In this document: piece after piece, positions 25,369 to 34,660 of the stretch
How positions within the stretch are numbered: position 1 is the stretch's first letter
Layout: the number at the start of each line of letters is the position of its first letter
Source: Streptomyces cavernicola
GTDB lineage: Bacteria; Actinomycetota; Actinomycetes; Streptomycetales; Streptomycetaceae
Reading direction: 5' to 3'
Length of the DNA stretch: 64,000 nt
Assembly (NCBI RefSeq): GCF_029968035.1
Contig: NZ_JASCIQ010000001.1
Coordinates: forward strand, 248,001 to 312,000
Translations under genes and position numbers: made by a program
Notes under the pieces: model-generated
Databases searched by the model: none
What the model was told of the DNA's origin: nothing
The model's input: the letters and a program-made list of their open reading frames with translations, nothing else

Positions 25369-25760
25369 GTCGCTCTCCCCCTCTGGGTGTCTGCGGTGTC
25401 TCCAGCGCACGTAACGCGTGAGAGGCCGGACTTGTGCCCGACCCGAGGCGGAGATTTTGCCTCACATCAAGGTCTGTTACTCAATCGACACCCAACCGCA
25501 CCCCTGAAGGGGCGACCGGCTTGGATGGCGATCGGGACCGTACACGGTCCGTTTGTCGCACTACACGGGCGCCACCCCGTGTACTTCCCGTGATCCGTAC
25601 CCCTGAAAACCCGGATTTTCCAGGCTTTCCGGTGGTCAGAGCGATCACGGAGAGTAGAGGGCCGAGGATTCGCCTCTGTGATCGATTCCACACGGATCTC
25701 GGGGGTCCAGGTCCCGAAAATTCCGCTAAAAGCGAACGTCGACGAATCCTCAGCAGCGTC
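25369..25760. other. Intergenic region with two hairpins downstream of cutS
   Basis: No gene is seen in 392 bp. Inverted repeats TACACGGG/CCCGTGTA (25562-25569 with 25576-25583) and GGACCGT/ACGGTCC (25535-25541 with 25544-25550) lie side by side. They may terminate cutRS or form part of the DUF4193 leader. No clear promoter was found. Confidence 0.4.
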
Positions 25761-27008
25761 TCAGACAGGCAGCGTGACTCGCATCACGAGACCACCCCCC
25801 TCGCGCGGCTCCGCGATGATACGGCCTCCGTGTGCACGGGCCACCGACCGGGCGATGGACAGACCGAGGCCCACTCCCTTGTCGCTCCCGGTCCGCTCCG
25901 TGCGCAGCCGCCGGAACGGCTCGAAGAGGTTGTCGATCTCGTACGCCGGGACGACGGGGCCGGTGTTCGAGACGACCAGGACCGCCTGGCCGTCCTTGAT
26001 CTCCGTCCGCACCTCTACCCAGCCCCCTTCGGCGACGTTGTACCGCACGGCGTTCTGCACCAGGTTCAGGGCGATCCGCTCCAGCAGGACGCCGTTGCCC
26101 TGCACGACCGCGAGGCCGCGCTCGCCGCGGATCTCCACGCCCTTCTCCTCGGCCTCCGCCCGCACCTGGTCGATGGCGCGCGAGGCGACCTCGGCGATGT
26201 CGACGGGCTTGCGCTCGACGATCTGGTTGTCGCTGCGGGCGAGCAGCAGCAGCCCCTCGACCAGCTGCTCGCTGCGCTCGTTGGTGGAGAGCAGCGTCCT
26301 GCCGAGCTGCTGCAGCTCCTGGGGCGCACCCGGGTCGGACAGGTGCACCTCCAGGAGCGTGCGGTTGATCGCCAGGGGCGTACGGAGCTCGTGCGAGGCG
26401 TTGGCGACGAACCTCTGCTGGGCCGTGAAGGCGCGCTCCAGGCGGTCCAGCATCTCGTCGAAGGTGTCCGCGAGCTCCTTCAACTCGTCGTCGGGGCCGT
26501 CGAGTTCGATCCGCCGGGACAGGTCGGAGCCGGCCACGCGGAGGGCGGTGCGGGTGATCCGGCCGAGCGGCGAGAGCACCCGGCCGGCCATCGCGTACCC
26601 GAAGGCGAAGGCGATGACGCTGAGGCCGAGGAGGGCGAGCAGCGAGCGGCTGAGGAGGTCGTCGAGGGCCTTCTGGCGCTGGTGGTTCAGGCAGGCGTTC
26701 AGGGCGGCGTTGAACTGGTCCTGGCTGCCGGCGGCGGCCGGCAGGTTGGGGCACGCCTCGCTGTAGACCTTGACCTCGCTGCCTTCCATGATCTTGAACG
26801 GCAGCTCGTTGCCCACGTGCACGGCCTGGGCCGCGAGCAGGTAGATGATCGAGAGCAGCAGGATGCCGGCGATCAGGAACATGCCGCCGTAGAGCAGCGT
26901 GAGCCTTATCCGGATCGTGGGACGCAGCCAGGGGAACGGAGGCTCCGGACGGTCCGGGGCATACGTCGGTTTCGGAGGCGCCGTCGGCGGCGCCGGGGTC
27001 GCGGCCAT
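25761..27008 (-). CDS. cutS: CutS sensor histidine kinase
   Basis: This is a 415-residue membrane kinase. The Pro-rich N-terminus is followed by a first helix (about 35-60) and an extracellular loop (60-125) carrying two cysteines, in YSEACPNLP and LNACLNHQ. A second helix, HAMP, HisKA (NASHELRTPLA) and HATPase (NLVQNAVRYN, GVGLGLSIAR) follow. The CutRS system of Streptomyces is linked to secretion and cell-envelope stress, and the two external cysteines suit redox sensing outside the membrane. It is 7 bp downstream of cutR. Confidence 0.88.
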   Translation of the reverse strand: MAATPAPPTAPPKPTYAPDRPEPPFPWLRPTIRIRLTLLYGGMFLIAGILLLSIIYLLAAQAVHVGNELPFKIMEGSEVKVYSEACPNLPAAAGSQDQFNAALNACLNHQRQKALDDLLSRSLLALLGLSVIAFAFGYAMAGRVLSPLGRITRTALRVAGSDLSRRIELDGPDDELKELADTFDEMLDRLERAFTAQQRFVANASHELRTPLAINRTLLEVHLSDPGAPQELQQLGRTLLSTNERSEQLVEGLLLLARSDNQIVERKPVDIAEVASRAIDQVRAEAEEKGVEIRGERGLAVVQGNGVLLERIALNLVQNAVRYNVAEGGWVEVRTEIKDGQAVLVVSNTGPVVPAYEIDNLFEPFRRLRTERTGSDKGVGLGLSIARSVARAHGGRIIAEPREGGGLVMRVTLPV

Positions 27009-27015
27009 GGGTGGA

Positions 27016-27669
27016 TCAGATCCGGTATCCGGAGCCGGGCACGGTGACGATGACGGCGGGCTCGCCGAGCTTGCGGCGGAGCGTCATCACGGTCACGCGC
27101 ACGACGTTGGTGAACGGGTCGGTGTTCTCGTCCCAGGCCTTCTCCAGGAGCTGCTCGGCCGAGACGACGGCTCCCTCGCTGCGCATGAGCACCTCCAGGA
27201 CGGCGAACTCCTTCGGCGCGAGCTGGATCTCCTTGCCGTCGCGGAAGACCTCGCGGCGGTTGGGGTCCAGCTTGATGCCGGAGCGCTCGAGGACGGGCGG
27301 GAGCGCCACCGTCGTACGCCGCCCGAGGGCGCGCACGCGCGCGGTGAGCTCGGTGAACGCGAAGGGCTTGGGCAGGTAGTCGTCCGCGCCCAGCTCCAGG
27401 CCCTCCACGCGGTCGCTGACGTCGCCGGAGGCGGTGAGCATCAGGACGCGGGTGGGCATGCCCAGCTCGACGATCTTGCGGCAGACGTCGTCCCCGTGGA
27501 CGAGGGGGAGGTCGCGGTCGAGCACCACGACGTCGTAGTCGTTCACGCCGATGCGTTCGAGGGCGGCCGCGCCGTCGTACACGACGTCGACCGCCATGGC
27601 CTCCCGGCGCAGTCCGGTGGCCACCGCATCGGCGAGCAGCTGCTCGTCCTCGACGACGAGTACGCGCAC
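27016..27669 (-). CDS. cutR: CutR response regulator
   Basis: This is a 217-residue OmpR-family regulator. The receiver has VVEDEQLLAD, Asp in VVVLDRDLPLVHGDD and Lys in YLPKPFAF. The DNA-binding winged helix ends TVPGSGYRI. It forms an operon with cutS immediately downstream. Its identity rests on similarity to the Streptomyces CutR family and on context (inositol monophosphatase and hemH upstream, DUF4193 downstream). Confidence 0.88.
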   Translation of the reverse strand: MRVLVVEDEQLLADAVATGLRREAMAVDVVYDGAAALERIGVNDYDVVVLDRDLPLVHGDDVCRKIVELGMPTRVLMLTASGDVSDRVEGLELGADDYLPKPFAFTELTARVRALGRRTTVALPPVLERSGIKLDPNRREVFRDGKEIQLAPKEFAVLEVLMRSEGAVVSAEQLLEKAWDENTDPFTNVVRVTVMTLRRKLGEPAVIVTVPGSGYRI

Positions 27670-27976
27670 GTCTTCTGTCCTTCCGCTTGGCGCCCTTGCA
27701 GGGCAGGCCTGATCACGAGTGGTGAGTCACTCCATCCTGCCTCTTTCGGCCATAAACCGGCTGTAAGGCGATCTCCGGAAGATGAATTCCGGGATTCGGG
27801 GGCGAGTTGAGGTTTCCGTGGATCCGAGCCTGGGGAGGACGACTCCACACCCGCGATCACTCTTTGCATGTGGCACGCCACGGCGCAGCGCTCCCAGGCT
27901 GCGACAGACGTGATCGCCCCTTCCCGAGGGCACACTCCGTGCCACCGACCACGACCCACGACGAGGGGGCGCAACC
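27670..27976. promoter_or_regulatory. Divergent cutR / small-protein intergenic region
   Basis: No gene is seen. Inverted repeats CCGGAA-N6-TTCCGG (27775-27792) and GAGTG-N6-CACTC (27717-27732) lie 50-120 bp upstream of cutR. They are candidates for CutR autoregulation, with no further support. Confidence 0.4.
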
Positions 27977-28138
27977 ATGGACGCATTCACCGCAGGGCTC
28001 CTGCACCGCATAAAGACCACCGAGTCCGACCTTTCGCAGGCTCGCGCGGACGGCGACGACTTCCTCGTGGAGGTCGAAGAGGCCGAGCTCGACGACCTGC
28101 GTCGACTCGCCGCCGAGCACGGCGTGCAGGTCGCCTGA
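27977..28138 (+). CDS. 53-residue conserved small protein
   Basis: The ATG at 27977 is preceded by GAGGGGG. The product begins MDAFTAGLLHRIKTTESDL and ends RLAAEHGVQVA; it is acidic and helical, with coding-type third-position GC. It ends just before a strong terminator, so it is a stand-alone unit. Short proteins of this kind occur widely in Streptomyces. No function is known to me. Confidence 0.65.
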   Translation: MDAFTAGLLHRIKTTESDLSQARADGDDFLVEVEEAELDDLRRLAAEHGVQVA

Positions 28139-28175
28139 GCCGTTCCGCAGACCGTTCCACCCGTTCCGTACGCGA

Positions 28176-28208
28176 AGAGCCCCGGCACTTTCCAGGTGCC
28201 GGGGCTCT
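28176..28208. terminator. Bidirectional terminator hairpin
   Basis: A 13-bp stem (28176-28188 with 28196-28208) and a 7-nt loop lie between the small protein and the convergent inositol monophosphatase gene. Confidence 0.85.
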
Positions 28209-28224
28209 CGTATGTGCGGGGTGC

Positions 28225-29025
28225 TCAGTCGTGCCAGGCGCCGAGGTCCTCCAGCTTGGCCTGCAGGGTTTCGAAGAGTCCGGGCGGCGCGGCCACGGTC
28301 AGCTCGGTCGAGAGTTCCTCGCCGGGCCGGCCGCCGACGAGGGCGCCCGCCTCCCGCGCGATCAGCTCGCCGGCCGCGTAGTCCCAGGGGTTGAGGCCCC
28401 GCTCGTAGTACGCGTCGAGGCGGCCGCAGGCGACGTCGCACAGGTCGATGGCCGCGGAGCCGCCGCGGCGGATGTCGCGGACCTGCGGGATCAACTGCCG
28501 GACCACCTCGGCCTGGCGGATCCGGCGCTCCTCGCGGTAGCCGAAGCCGGTGCCGAGCAGCGCCAGGCCGAACTCGGGCGCGGTCCCGACCTTCAGCTGC
28601 CGCTCGCCGACGTACGCGCCCTCGCCGAGGGAGGCCCGGAAGGTCTCGCCCTGCATCGGCACGTGCACGACGCCGACGAGGGTCTCGCCGTCCTTGCGGG
28701 CGGCGATGGAGACGCACCAGGCGGGGCGTCCGTACAGGTAGTTGACGGTGCCGTCGATGGGGTCGATGACCCACTGGACGCCGCTGCTGCCCTCGACGCT
28801 CGCGCCCTCCTCGCCGAGGAAGCCGTCGTCGGGCCTGCGCTCGCCGAGAAAGCCGGTGATCAGCTTCTCGGAGGCGATGTCCATCTCGGTGACGACGTCG
28901 ACGGCGCTGGTCTTGGTGGCGGCCACGCCCAGGTCGGCGGGGCGGCCGTCGCGCAGGAAAGCGCCCGCGCGCTCGGCGGCCTCGACCGCCAGGTCGAGGA
29001 GTTCGGCATGCAACTGCTGGGTCAC
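28225..29025 (-). CDS. Inositol monophosphatase family protein
   Basis: This is a 266-residue Mg2+-dependent phosphatase. Metal-site motifs are complete: GEEGAS, VIDPIDGTVNYLYG, and WDYAAGELIAREAGA. The family acts on inositol-1-phosphate, histidinol phosphate or related sugars; the substrate cannot be decided. It is 13 bp downstream of hemH and likely co-transcribed. Confidence 0.9.
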   Translation of the reverse strand: MTQQLHAELLDLAVEAAERAGAFLRDGRPADLGVAATKTSAVDVVTEMDIASEKLITGFLGERRPDDGFLGEEGASVEGSSGVQWVIDPIDGTVNYLYGRPAWCVSIAARKDGETLVGVVHVPMQGETFRASLGEGAYVGERQLKVGTAPEFGLALLGTGFGYREERRIRQAEVVRQLIPQVRDIRRGGSAAIDLCDVACGRLDAYYERGLNPWDYAAGELIAREAGALVGGRPGEELSTELTVAAPPGLFETLQAKLEDLGAWHD

Positions 29026-29038
29026 GGTGGGGAGTTCC

Positions 29039-30169
29039 TTACGCGTAGGGGCTGTCGACGCCGGCCGCGGCGGGCTTCGGCGTCCGGGCCGGGCAGCAGC
29101 CGACGGGGCACAGGTCGTGGCTCGGGCCGAGCGCGCCGAGGAAGCAGGGGCTGACGTCCTCGCCGCGTTCGGCGCGGGCGCGCTCCTGGACGAGGTCGCG
29201 GATCGCGGCGGCGAAGCGCGGGTCGGCGCCGACGGTCGCGGAGCGGGCCACGGGCAGGCCGAGCTCGGCGGCCTTGGCGGTGGCCTCGGTGTCGAGGTCG
29301 TAGAGGACCTCCATGTGGTCGGAGACGAAGCCGATGGGGACCATGACGACCGCGGCGGCCCCGGCCTCGTGCCGCTCCTCCAGGTGGTCGCAGATGTCCG
29401 GCTCCAGCCACGGGATGTGCGGGGCGCCGGAGCGGGACTGGTAGACGAGCTGCCAGGGGCGGTCCGCTACGCCGGTCTCCTCGGCCACCGCGTCCGCGAT
29501 CAGCCGGGCCACGTCCAGGTGCTGCGCGACGTACGCCCCGCCCTCGCCGTGCTCCTCGACCGTGCCCGAGGTGTCGGCGGCGGCGGTCGGGATGGAGTGC
29601 GTGGTGAAGGCGAGCTGCGCGGACTCCCGTACGTCCTCCGGGAGTTGGGCGAGGGACTGCAGCACGCCGTCGATCATGGGGCGGACGAAGCCGGGGTGGT
29701 TGAAGTAGTGCCGGAGCTTGTCGATCCGCGGCAGCTCCAGGCCCTCCGCCTCCAGGGCGGCGAGGGAGTCCGCGAGGTTCTCGCGGTACTGCCGGCAGCC
29801 GGAGTACGAGGCGTAGGCGCTGGTGGCCAGGGTCAGGATGCGGCGGTGGCCGTCGCGGACCAGCTCGCGCAGGGTGTCCGTGAGGTACGGGGCCCAGTTG
29901 CGGTTGCCCCAGTACACCGGCAGGTCCAGGCCGTGGTCGGCGAAGTCCTTGCGCAGGGCGTCGAGCAGCGCGCGGTTCTGGTCGTTGATCGGGCTGACCC
30001 CGCCGAACAGGAAGTAGTGCTGCCCCACCTCCTTGAGCCGCTCCTTCGGGATGCCGCGGCCCTTCGTCACGTTCTCCAGGAACGGCACCACGTCGTCGGG
30101 GCCCTCGGGGCCGCCGAAGGAGAGCAGCAGCAGGGCGTCATAAGGGGTGGAGTCAAGCGCTTCTGGCAT
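29039..30169 (-). CDS. hemH: Ferrochelatase (coproporphyrin type)
   Basis: This is a 376-residue protein from ATG 30169, with GGAG upstream. [22 protein letters not shown] at the start and [10 protein letters not shown] and [18 protein letters not shown] later are ferrochelatase signatures. The C-terminal [18 protein letters not shown] carries the cysteines expected for the [2Fe-2S] cluster of actinobacterial enzymes. In Actinobacteria this enzyme inserts iron into coproporphyrin III, one step before haem. It is divergent from an MFS gene. Confidence 0.92.
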   Translation of the reverse strand: MPEALDSTPYDALLLLSFGGPEGPDDVVPFLENVTKGRGIPKERLKEVGQHYFLFGGVSPINDQNRALLDALRKDFADHGLDLPVYWGNRNWAPYLTDTLRELVRDGHRRILTLATSAYASYSGCRQYRENLADSLAALEAEGLELPRIDKLRHYFNHPGFVRPMIDGVLQSLAQLPEDVRESAQLAFTTHSIPTAAADTSGTVEEHGEGGAYVAQHLDVARLIADAVAEETGVADRPWQLVYQSRSGAPHIPWLEPDICDHLEERHEAGAAAVVMVPIGFVSDHMEVLYDLDTEATAKAAELGLPVARSATVGADPRFAAAIRDLVQERARAERGEDVSPCFLGALGPSHDLCPVGCCPARTPKPAAAGVDSPYA

Positions 30170-30313
30170 GGCTCCGATCCTGCCACCCCCGCTGAGCGCC
30201 GGAAAACGCGGTGCGTCCCGGGTTTCCCCGGCCGTAAGCTGTATGGACCATCTACACGCCTTACCGGCACCCCTCGCCGGACCCCTCACCGAACGCCGCA
30301 AGCGGAGCCCTCC

Positions 30314-31588
30314 TTGCCCAGCCCCTACCGCGCCATCTTCGACGCCCCCGGCACTCGGGCGTTCTCCGCCGCCGGCTTCATCGGCCGCCTGCCGCTCGCC
30401 ATGATGGGCATCGGCATCGTCACGATGATCTCCCAGCTCACCGGGCGGTACGGGCTCGCGGGCGCGCTCTCGGCCACCGTCGCGCTGTCGGCCGCGGTGA
30501 TCGGTCCGCAGATCTCCCGGCTCGTCGACCGGCACGGCCAGCGCAAGGTGCTGCGCCCGGCGACCCTGGTCGCACTGTTCGCGGTGACCGGGCTGCTCGT
30601 CGCGGCGAAGCTGGAGCTGGCCGACTGGACGCTGTTCGTCTTCGCGGCCGGGGTCGGCTGCGTACCGAGCCTCGGCTCGATGATCCGCTCGCGCTGGGTG
30701 TGGGTGTACCAGACGGATCCGCGCAAGCTGCACACCGCGTACTCCTTCGAGTCCGTGGTGGACGAGGCCTGCTTCATCTTCGGGCCGATCGTCTCCATCG
30801 GGCTCTCCACCGCCTGGTTCCCGGAGGCCGGGCCGCTGCTCGCCGCGCTGTTCCTGGCCGTCGGCACGTTCTGGCTGACCGGGCAGCGCGCCACCGAGCC
30901 CGTGCCGCATCCGCGCGAGCACCACGCCAAGGGCTCGGCCCTGAAGTCGCCGGGACTGCAGGTCCTGGTCCTCACGTTCGTGGCCACCGGCACGATCTTC
31001 GGCGCGGTCGACGTGGTGACGGTGGCCTTCGCCGAGGCCGAGGGGCACAAGTCGGCGGCCAGCCTGGTGCTCGCGGTGTACGCGCTCGGCTCCTGCCTGG
31101 CCGGCGTGGTCTTCGGGCTGCTGCACCTGAAGGGCCCGGCCGCCCGGCGGTGGCTGCTGGGCGTCTGTGCGATGGCCGTGAGTATGATCCCGCTTCAACT
31201 GGTCGGGAACCTTCCGTTTCTGGCCGTGGCGCTGTTTGTCGCGGGCCTCTCCATCGCGCCGACGATGGTGACCACCATGGCCCTGGTCGAGCAGCACGTA
31301 CCACGCGCGAAACTGACCGAGGGCATGACCTGGACGTCCACCGGGCTCGCGGTCGGCATCGCGCTCGGCTCGTCGGCCTCAGGCTGGGTGATCGACGCGG
31401 CCGGGGCGGACGCGGGGTACTCGGTGCCGGGAGTCGCCGGCATCGCCGCGGTCGCGGTCGCGTTCCTGGGGTATCGCCGGCTGAAGAGGCCGGTGCCGCA
31501 GCGGGGAGGGGCCCATGAACACGCAGCACACGGCACAGGCGAACGGCCGGAACGGATCGCGGACGCAGCGCCCGACGCCGTGGCGTAA
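30314..31588 (+). CDS. MFS transporter
   Basis: This is a 424-residue protein with about 12 helices. [14 protein letters not shown] is the loop-2-3 motif of drug/metabolite MFS proteins. The start is TTG 30314, with GGAG at 30304-30307; the product starts [20 protein letters not shown]. Export of a small molecule is likely, with the substrate unknown. Its 3' end overlaps the next gene by 74 bp, so the two are co-transcribed. Confidence 0.75.
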   Translation: MPSPYRAIFDAPGTRAFSAAGFIGRLPLAMMGIGIVTMISQLTGRYGLAGALSATVALSAAVIGPQISRLVDRHGQRKVLRPATLVALFAVTGLLVAAKLELADWTLFVFAAGVGCVPSLGSMIRSRWVWVYQTDPRKLHTAYSFESVVDEACFIFGPIVSIGLSTAWFPEAGPLLAALFLAVGTFWLTGQRATEPVPHPREHHAKGSALKSPGLQVLVLTFVATGTIFGAVDVVTVAFAEAEGHKSAASLVLAVYALGSCLAGVVFGLLHLKGPAARRWLLGVCAMAVSMIPLQLVGNLPFLAVALFVAGLSIAPTMVTTMALVEQHVPRAKLTEGMTWTSTGLAVGIALGSSASGWVIDAAGADAGYSVPGVAGIAAVAVAFLGYRRLKRPVPQRGGAHEHAAHGTGERPERIADAAPDAVA

Positions 31589-32867
31589 CTGGGCGGGCAA
31601 CGTCGTCTCGCGCCCGACGCGGGAGGTGACCCCCGCCTCCGTGGACGAGCTGGCCGAGGCCCTGCGTACGGCCGCGGAGCGCGGCGAGCGCGTGAAGCCG
31701 GTCGGCACCGGCCACTCCTTCACCGCGGCCGCCGCGACGGACGGCGTCCTGATCCGCCCGAACCTGCTCACCGGCATCAGGAAGCTCGACCGGGAGGCCG
31801 GCACCGTCACCGTGGAGGCGGGTACTCCGCTCAAGCGCCTGAACGTGGCCCTGGCCCGCGAGGGCCTGTCGCTCACGAACATGGGCGACATCATGGAGCA
31901 GACCGTCGCGGGCGCCACCAGCACCGGCACGCACGGCACCGGCCGCGAGTCGGGCTCGATATCCGCCCAGATCACGGCACTTGAGCTGGTCACGGCCGAC
32001 GGCACGGTCCTGACCTGCTCGGCCGACGAGAATCCCGAGGTGTTCGCGGCCGCCCGGATCGGCATCGGCGCGCTCGGCGTGGTCACGGCGATCACCTTCG
32101 CCGTGGAGCCGGTGTTCCTGCTCACGGCCCGCGAGGAGCCGATGAGCTTCGACAAGGTCACCGCCGAGTTCGACCAACTCTTCGCGGAGAACGAGCACTT
32201 CGAGTTCTACTGGTTCCCGCACACCGGCAACTGCAGCACCAAGCGCAACAACCGCAGCTCAGGACCCGAGAACCCGGTGAGCGCCCTGAGCGGCTGGTTC
32301 GAGGACGAGTTCCTCTCCAACGGCCTCTTCCAGGCGGTCAATTCGCTCGGCCGCGCCTTCCCGGCGACGATCCCCTCGGTCGCCAAGATCTCCAGCAGGG
32401 CGCTCTCCGCCCGCACCTACACGGACATCCCCTACAAGGTCTTCACATCACCGCGCCGGGTCCGCTTCCTGGAGATGGAGTACGCGGTGCCGCGCGAGGC
32501 CCTCGTTCCCGCACTGCGCGAGCTGAAGGCCATGGTCGAGCGCTCGCCGCTGCGGATCAGCTTCCCGGTCGAGGTCCGTACGGCGCCCGCGGACGACATC
32601 GCCCTGTCGACGGCCTCGGACCGCGACAGCGCGTACATCGCGGTCCACATGTACAAGGGCACGCCGCACCAGGCGTACTTCACCGCCGCCGAGAAGATCC
32701 TCACCGAGCACGCGGGCCGCCCGCACTGGGGCAAGATCCACACGCGCGACGCGGAGTACCTCTCCTCCGTCTATCCGCGCTTCGGCGAGTTCACCGCGCT
32801 GCGCGACCGCCTGGACCCGGACCGCCTCTTCGGCAACGACTACCTGCGCCGGGTCCTCGGCGACTGA
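31515..32867 (+). CDS. FAD-linked D-arabinono-1,4-lactone / aldonolactone oxidase family protein
   Basis: This is a 450-residue enzyme from ATG 31515, with GGGGAGGGG upstream. The PCMH FAD-binding domain contains VGTGHSFTAAAATDG and TSTGTHGTGRESG. The C-terminal ALO domain has the conserved RPHWGKIHTRDAEYL. The covalent-flavin position (His in GHSF) is present. Homologues oxidise aldonolactones or alditols with oxygen. The overlap with the MFS gene is unusually long and starts inside its hydrophilic tail. Confidence 0.85.
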   Translation: MNTQHTAQANGRNGSRTQRPTPWRNWAGNVVSRPTREVTPASVDELAEALRTAAERGERVKPVGTGHSFTAAAATDGVLIRPNLLTGIRKLDREAGTVTVEAGTPLKRLNVALAREGLSLTNMGDIMEQTVAGATSTGTHGTGRESGSISAQITALELVTADGTVLTCSADENPEVFAAARIGIGALGVVTAITFAVEPVFLLTAREEPMSFDKVTAEFDQLFAENEHFEFYWFPHTGNCSTKRNNRSSGPENPVSALSGWFEDEFLSNGLFQAVNSLGRAFPATIPSVAKISSRALSARTYTDIPYKVFTSPRRVRFLEMEYAVPREALVPALRELKAMVERSPLRISFPVEVRTAPADDIALSTASDRDSAYIAVHMYKGTPHQAYFTAAEKILTEHAGRPHWGKIHTRDAEYLSSVYPRFGEFTALRDRLDPDRLFGNDYLRRVLGD

Positions 32868-32873
32868 CGCGCT

Positions 32874-34196
32874 TCACTCGACGGGCCTGCCGGTCGGCTC
32901 CGGGTCGGCGTCGGTCGCGCTCTCGGTCGGCTCCGGGCTCGACGGCTCGGCGCTCGGGTCGGCCTCGGACTCCGTCGGGCTCGGCTCCGCCGTCGGCTCC
33001 GTGCCGTCCGAGGACTGCGAGGCGCTGGGCCGGGGCTGCGGCTCGGTACCGTCCGAGCCTCGGTCCGGCGTGACCGTCGGCTCGGCGGCCGGGTTCCGCT
33101 CGCCGCTGTCCGCGCCGCCCTCATCGGTCGGCGTCGACGGCGAAGGGCGGTCGTCCGGGGTGTCGCCCCGCCGCTCGTCGGCCGAGGCGCCGCCCCACGA
33201 ACTGGGCCGCAGCACCTGCGAGTCGTTGCCGCTGAAGCTGTTCCCCGAGACCAGTTCGTACGTCGAGATGCCCGCCATGGTCACGCCGAAGATCAGCGCG
33301 GCACCGAGCAGCGGCCGCTTCCAGCTCTTGATGCGCTTGCCCTGGACGGGGACGTCGACGGGAGCCTCCGGCGTCACGATGCCGAGGAAGCGGGTCTCGT
33401 CGTCGGAACTCCCGCCCGGACCGCCGCTGTTCGCGCGCAGCAGCATCGTCGCGTCGGCCCGCGCCAGCACGGTGGTCGCGTCATCCTCGGGCTCGGGCTC
33501 GGGCCGGCGCACGGGCGTGAGGAGTCGGGTGCGCTCGGCGTCGACCTTGGTGAGGAGCTGCGTACGGTCGCCGTCCGCGACGCCGACAGGGGCGAGGAGC
33601 TGCGTACGGTCCGCTTCGGCCCGGCCCGCGGTGGGCAGCACGGTGGTCGCGTCGGCGGCGCCCGCGACAGGCAGCGCCGTCGTCGCATCAGCGGCGCCCG
33701 TGGCAGGCAGCGCCGTCGTCGCGTCGCCCTCGGCCGTGACGACGCCGGGGCGCCAACTCGTCGTGACCGGGCCGGTGCTGGGGTTCGCCGCGCGGGCCGA
33801 CGCCACCGACGGGGCTGACGGGGCCGACGGCTCCGACGAGGCGCGGAAGGTGGCAGGCACCGGGCGGCCGTCCGCGGTGAGCGGCACCTGCCGCACGCGC
33901 GGCTTGGCCTTCTCGGCTGCCTCGCGCACCTGCTCGCCCGTACGCGAGAAGAAGTGCTGGAAGACGGAGCCGCCGCAGGTCGCGATCACGCTGACCAGGC
34001 CGGCGCCGAGGATCGTGCCGTAGACGCCGAAGCTGGAGGCGAGTTTGGCCGCCACGACCGCGGCCACGGCGCTGCCCGCGACCTGAGGCACGTTCAGGTC
34101 GATCTTCTTGCGCTTCCGCTCCCCCTCCTTCGCCCCGGACTCCTTCGACCCGGACTCCTTCGCCCCGGACTTCCCGGTTTCGGCCTTCTTTTCCAT
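32874..34196 (-). CDS. Membrane protein with nine (D/E)xTxxL repeats; unrecognised family
   Basis: This is a 440-residue protein from ATG 34196, with AAGGGACGGGG upstream. A Lys/Glu/Ser-rich start (KESGSKESGAKEGE) leads to a hydrophobic pair (about 39-81). Cytosolic residues 158-271 contain nine copies of (D/E)-x-T-x-x-L: DATTAL twice, DATTVL twice, DRTQLL twice, ERTRLL, DATMLL and DETRFL. A membrane helix (about 294-315) is followed by a Ser/Thr/Pro/Glu-rich tail of about 120 residues, probably outside. Threonine with a hydrophobic residue at +3 is what FHA domains prefer once phosphorylated, so this may be a Ser/Thr-kinase-regulated docking platform. It is divergent from sepH and conserved beside it in Streptomyces as far as I recall. 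Confidence 0.65.
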   Translation of the reverse strand: MEKKAETGKSGAKESGSKESGAKEGERKRKKIDLNVPQVAGSAVAAVVAAKLASSFGVYGTILGAGLVSVIATCGGSVFQHFFSRTGEQVREAAEKAKPRVRQVPLTADGRPVPATFRASSEPSAPSAPSVASARAANPSTGPVTTSWRPGVVTAEGDATTALPATGAADATTALPVAGAADATTVLPTAGRAEADRTQLLAPVGVADGDRTQLLTKVDAERTRLLTPVRRPEPEPEDDATTVLARADATMLLRANSGGPGGSSDDETRFLGIVTPEAPVDVPVQGKRIKSWKRPLLGAALIFGVTMAGISTYELVSGNSFSGNDSQVLRPSSWGGASADERRGDTPDDRPSPSTPTDEGGADSGERNPAAEPTVTPDRGSDGTEPQPRPSASQSSDGTEPTAEPSPTESEADPSAEPSSPEPTESATDADPEPTGRPVE

Positions 34197-34660
34197 CCCC
34201 GTCCCTTGATTGCCGCTCGCTCCTGACTGCACTCTCAAGTGACATTTGAGCGACACGGATAGTTCCGGTTCTGGAGATTCTGTGAAGCAAGACACCCCTG
34301 CGGGCACCGGGGATGTGATCCACGCCGCCCAACTGCCTTGCCCTGTGAGAAGTTCGGCGGCGCGGCGGTCCACCCGAGTGGCCCGAATGGAGTACTGTTG
34401 CGAGCCCTGGGTCCGGTCTCCAACCTGGGTGCCCGGGAGCGGTTTCAGCATCTCCGGGAGGGGGCTCGCTGCACAGAGTGACGATCAGTCACTTAGCGTT
34501 GCGAATAGGTAACCGTGCCATAACGGCGATCCAGGGCCCATGCCCGACACGCCGGGCAACTCGGCAAGGTTGTGGCAGGCTGCACCCGGGCAGGCCACAC
34601 TCGACTAGCGGAAGCAGCGTTACGCACGTGACGTCGGCAGGCACCACCCGGGAGGTCCCC
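34197..34660. promoter_or_regulatory. Divergent region between the TxxL-repeat gene and sepH
   Basis: No gene is seen in 464 bp. An operator-like AGTGAC-N5-GTCACT lies at 34477-34493 and a small hairpin TGCCCG/CGGGCA at 34541-34558, probably in the sepH leader. CTCAA-N7-TTGAG at 34234-34250 lies close to the leftward gene. No convincing -35/-10 pair was identified. Confidence 0.4.
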
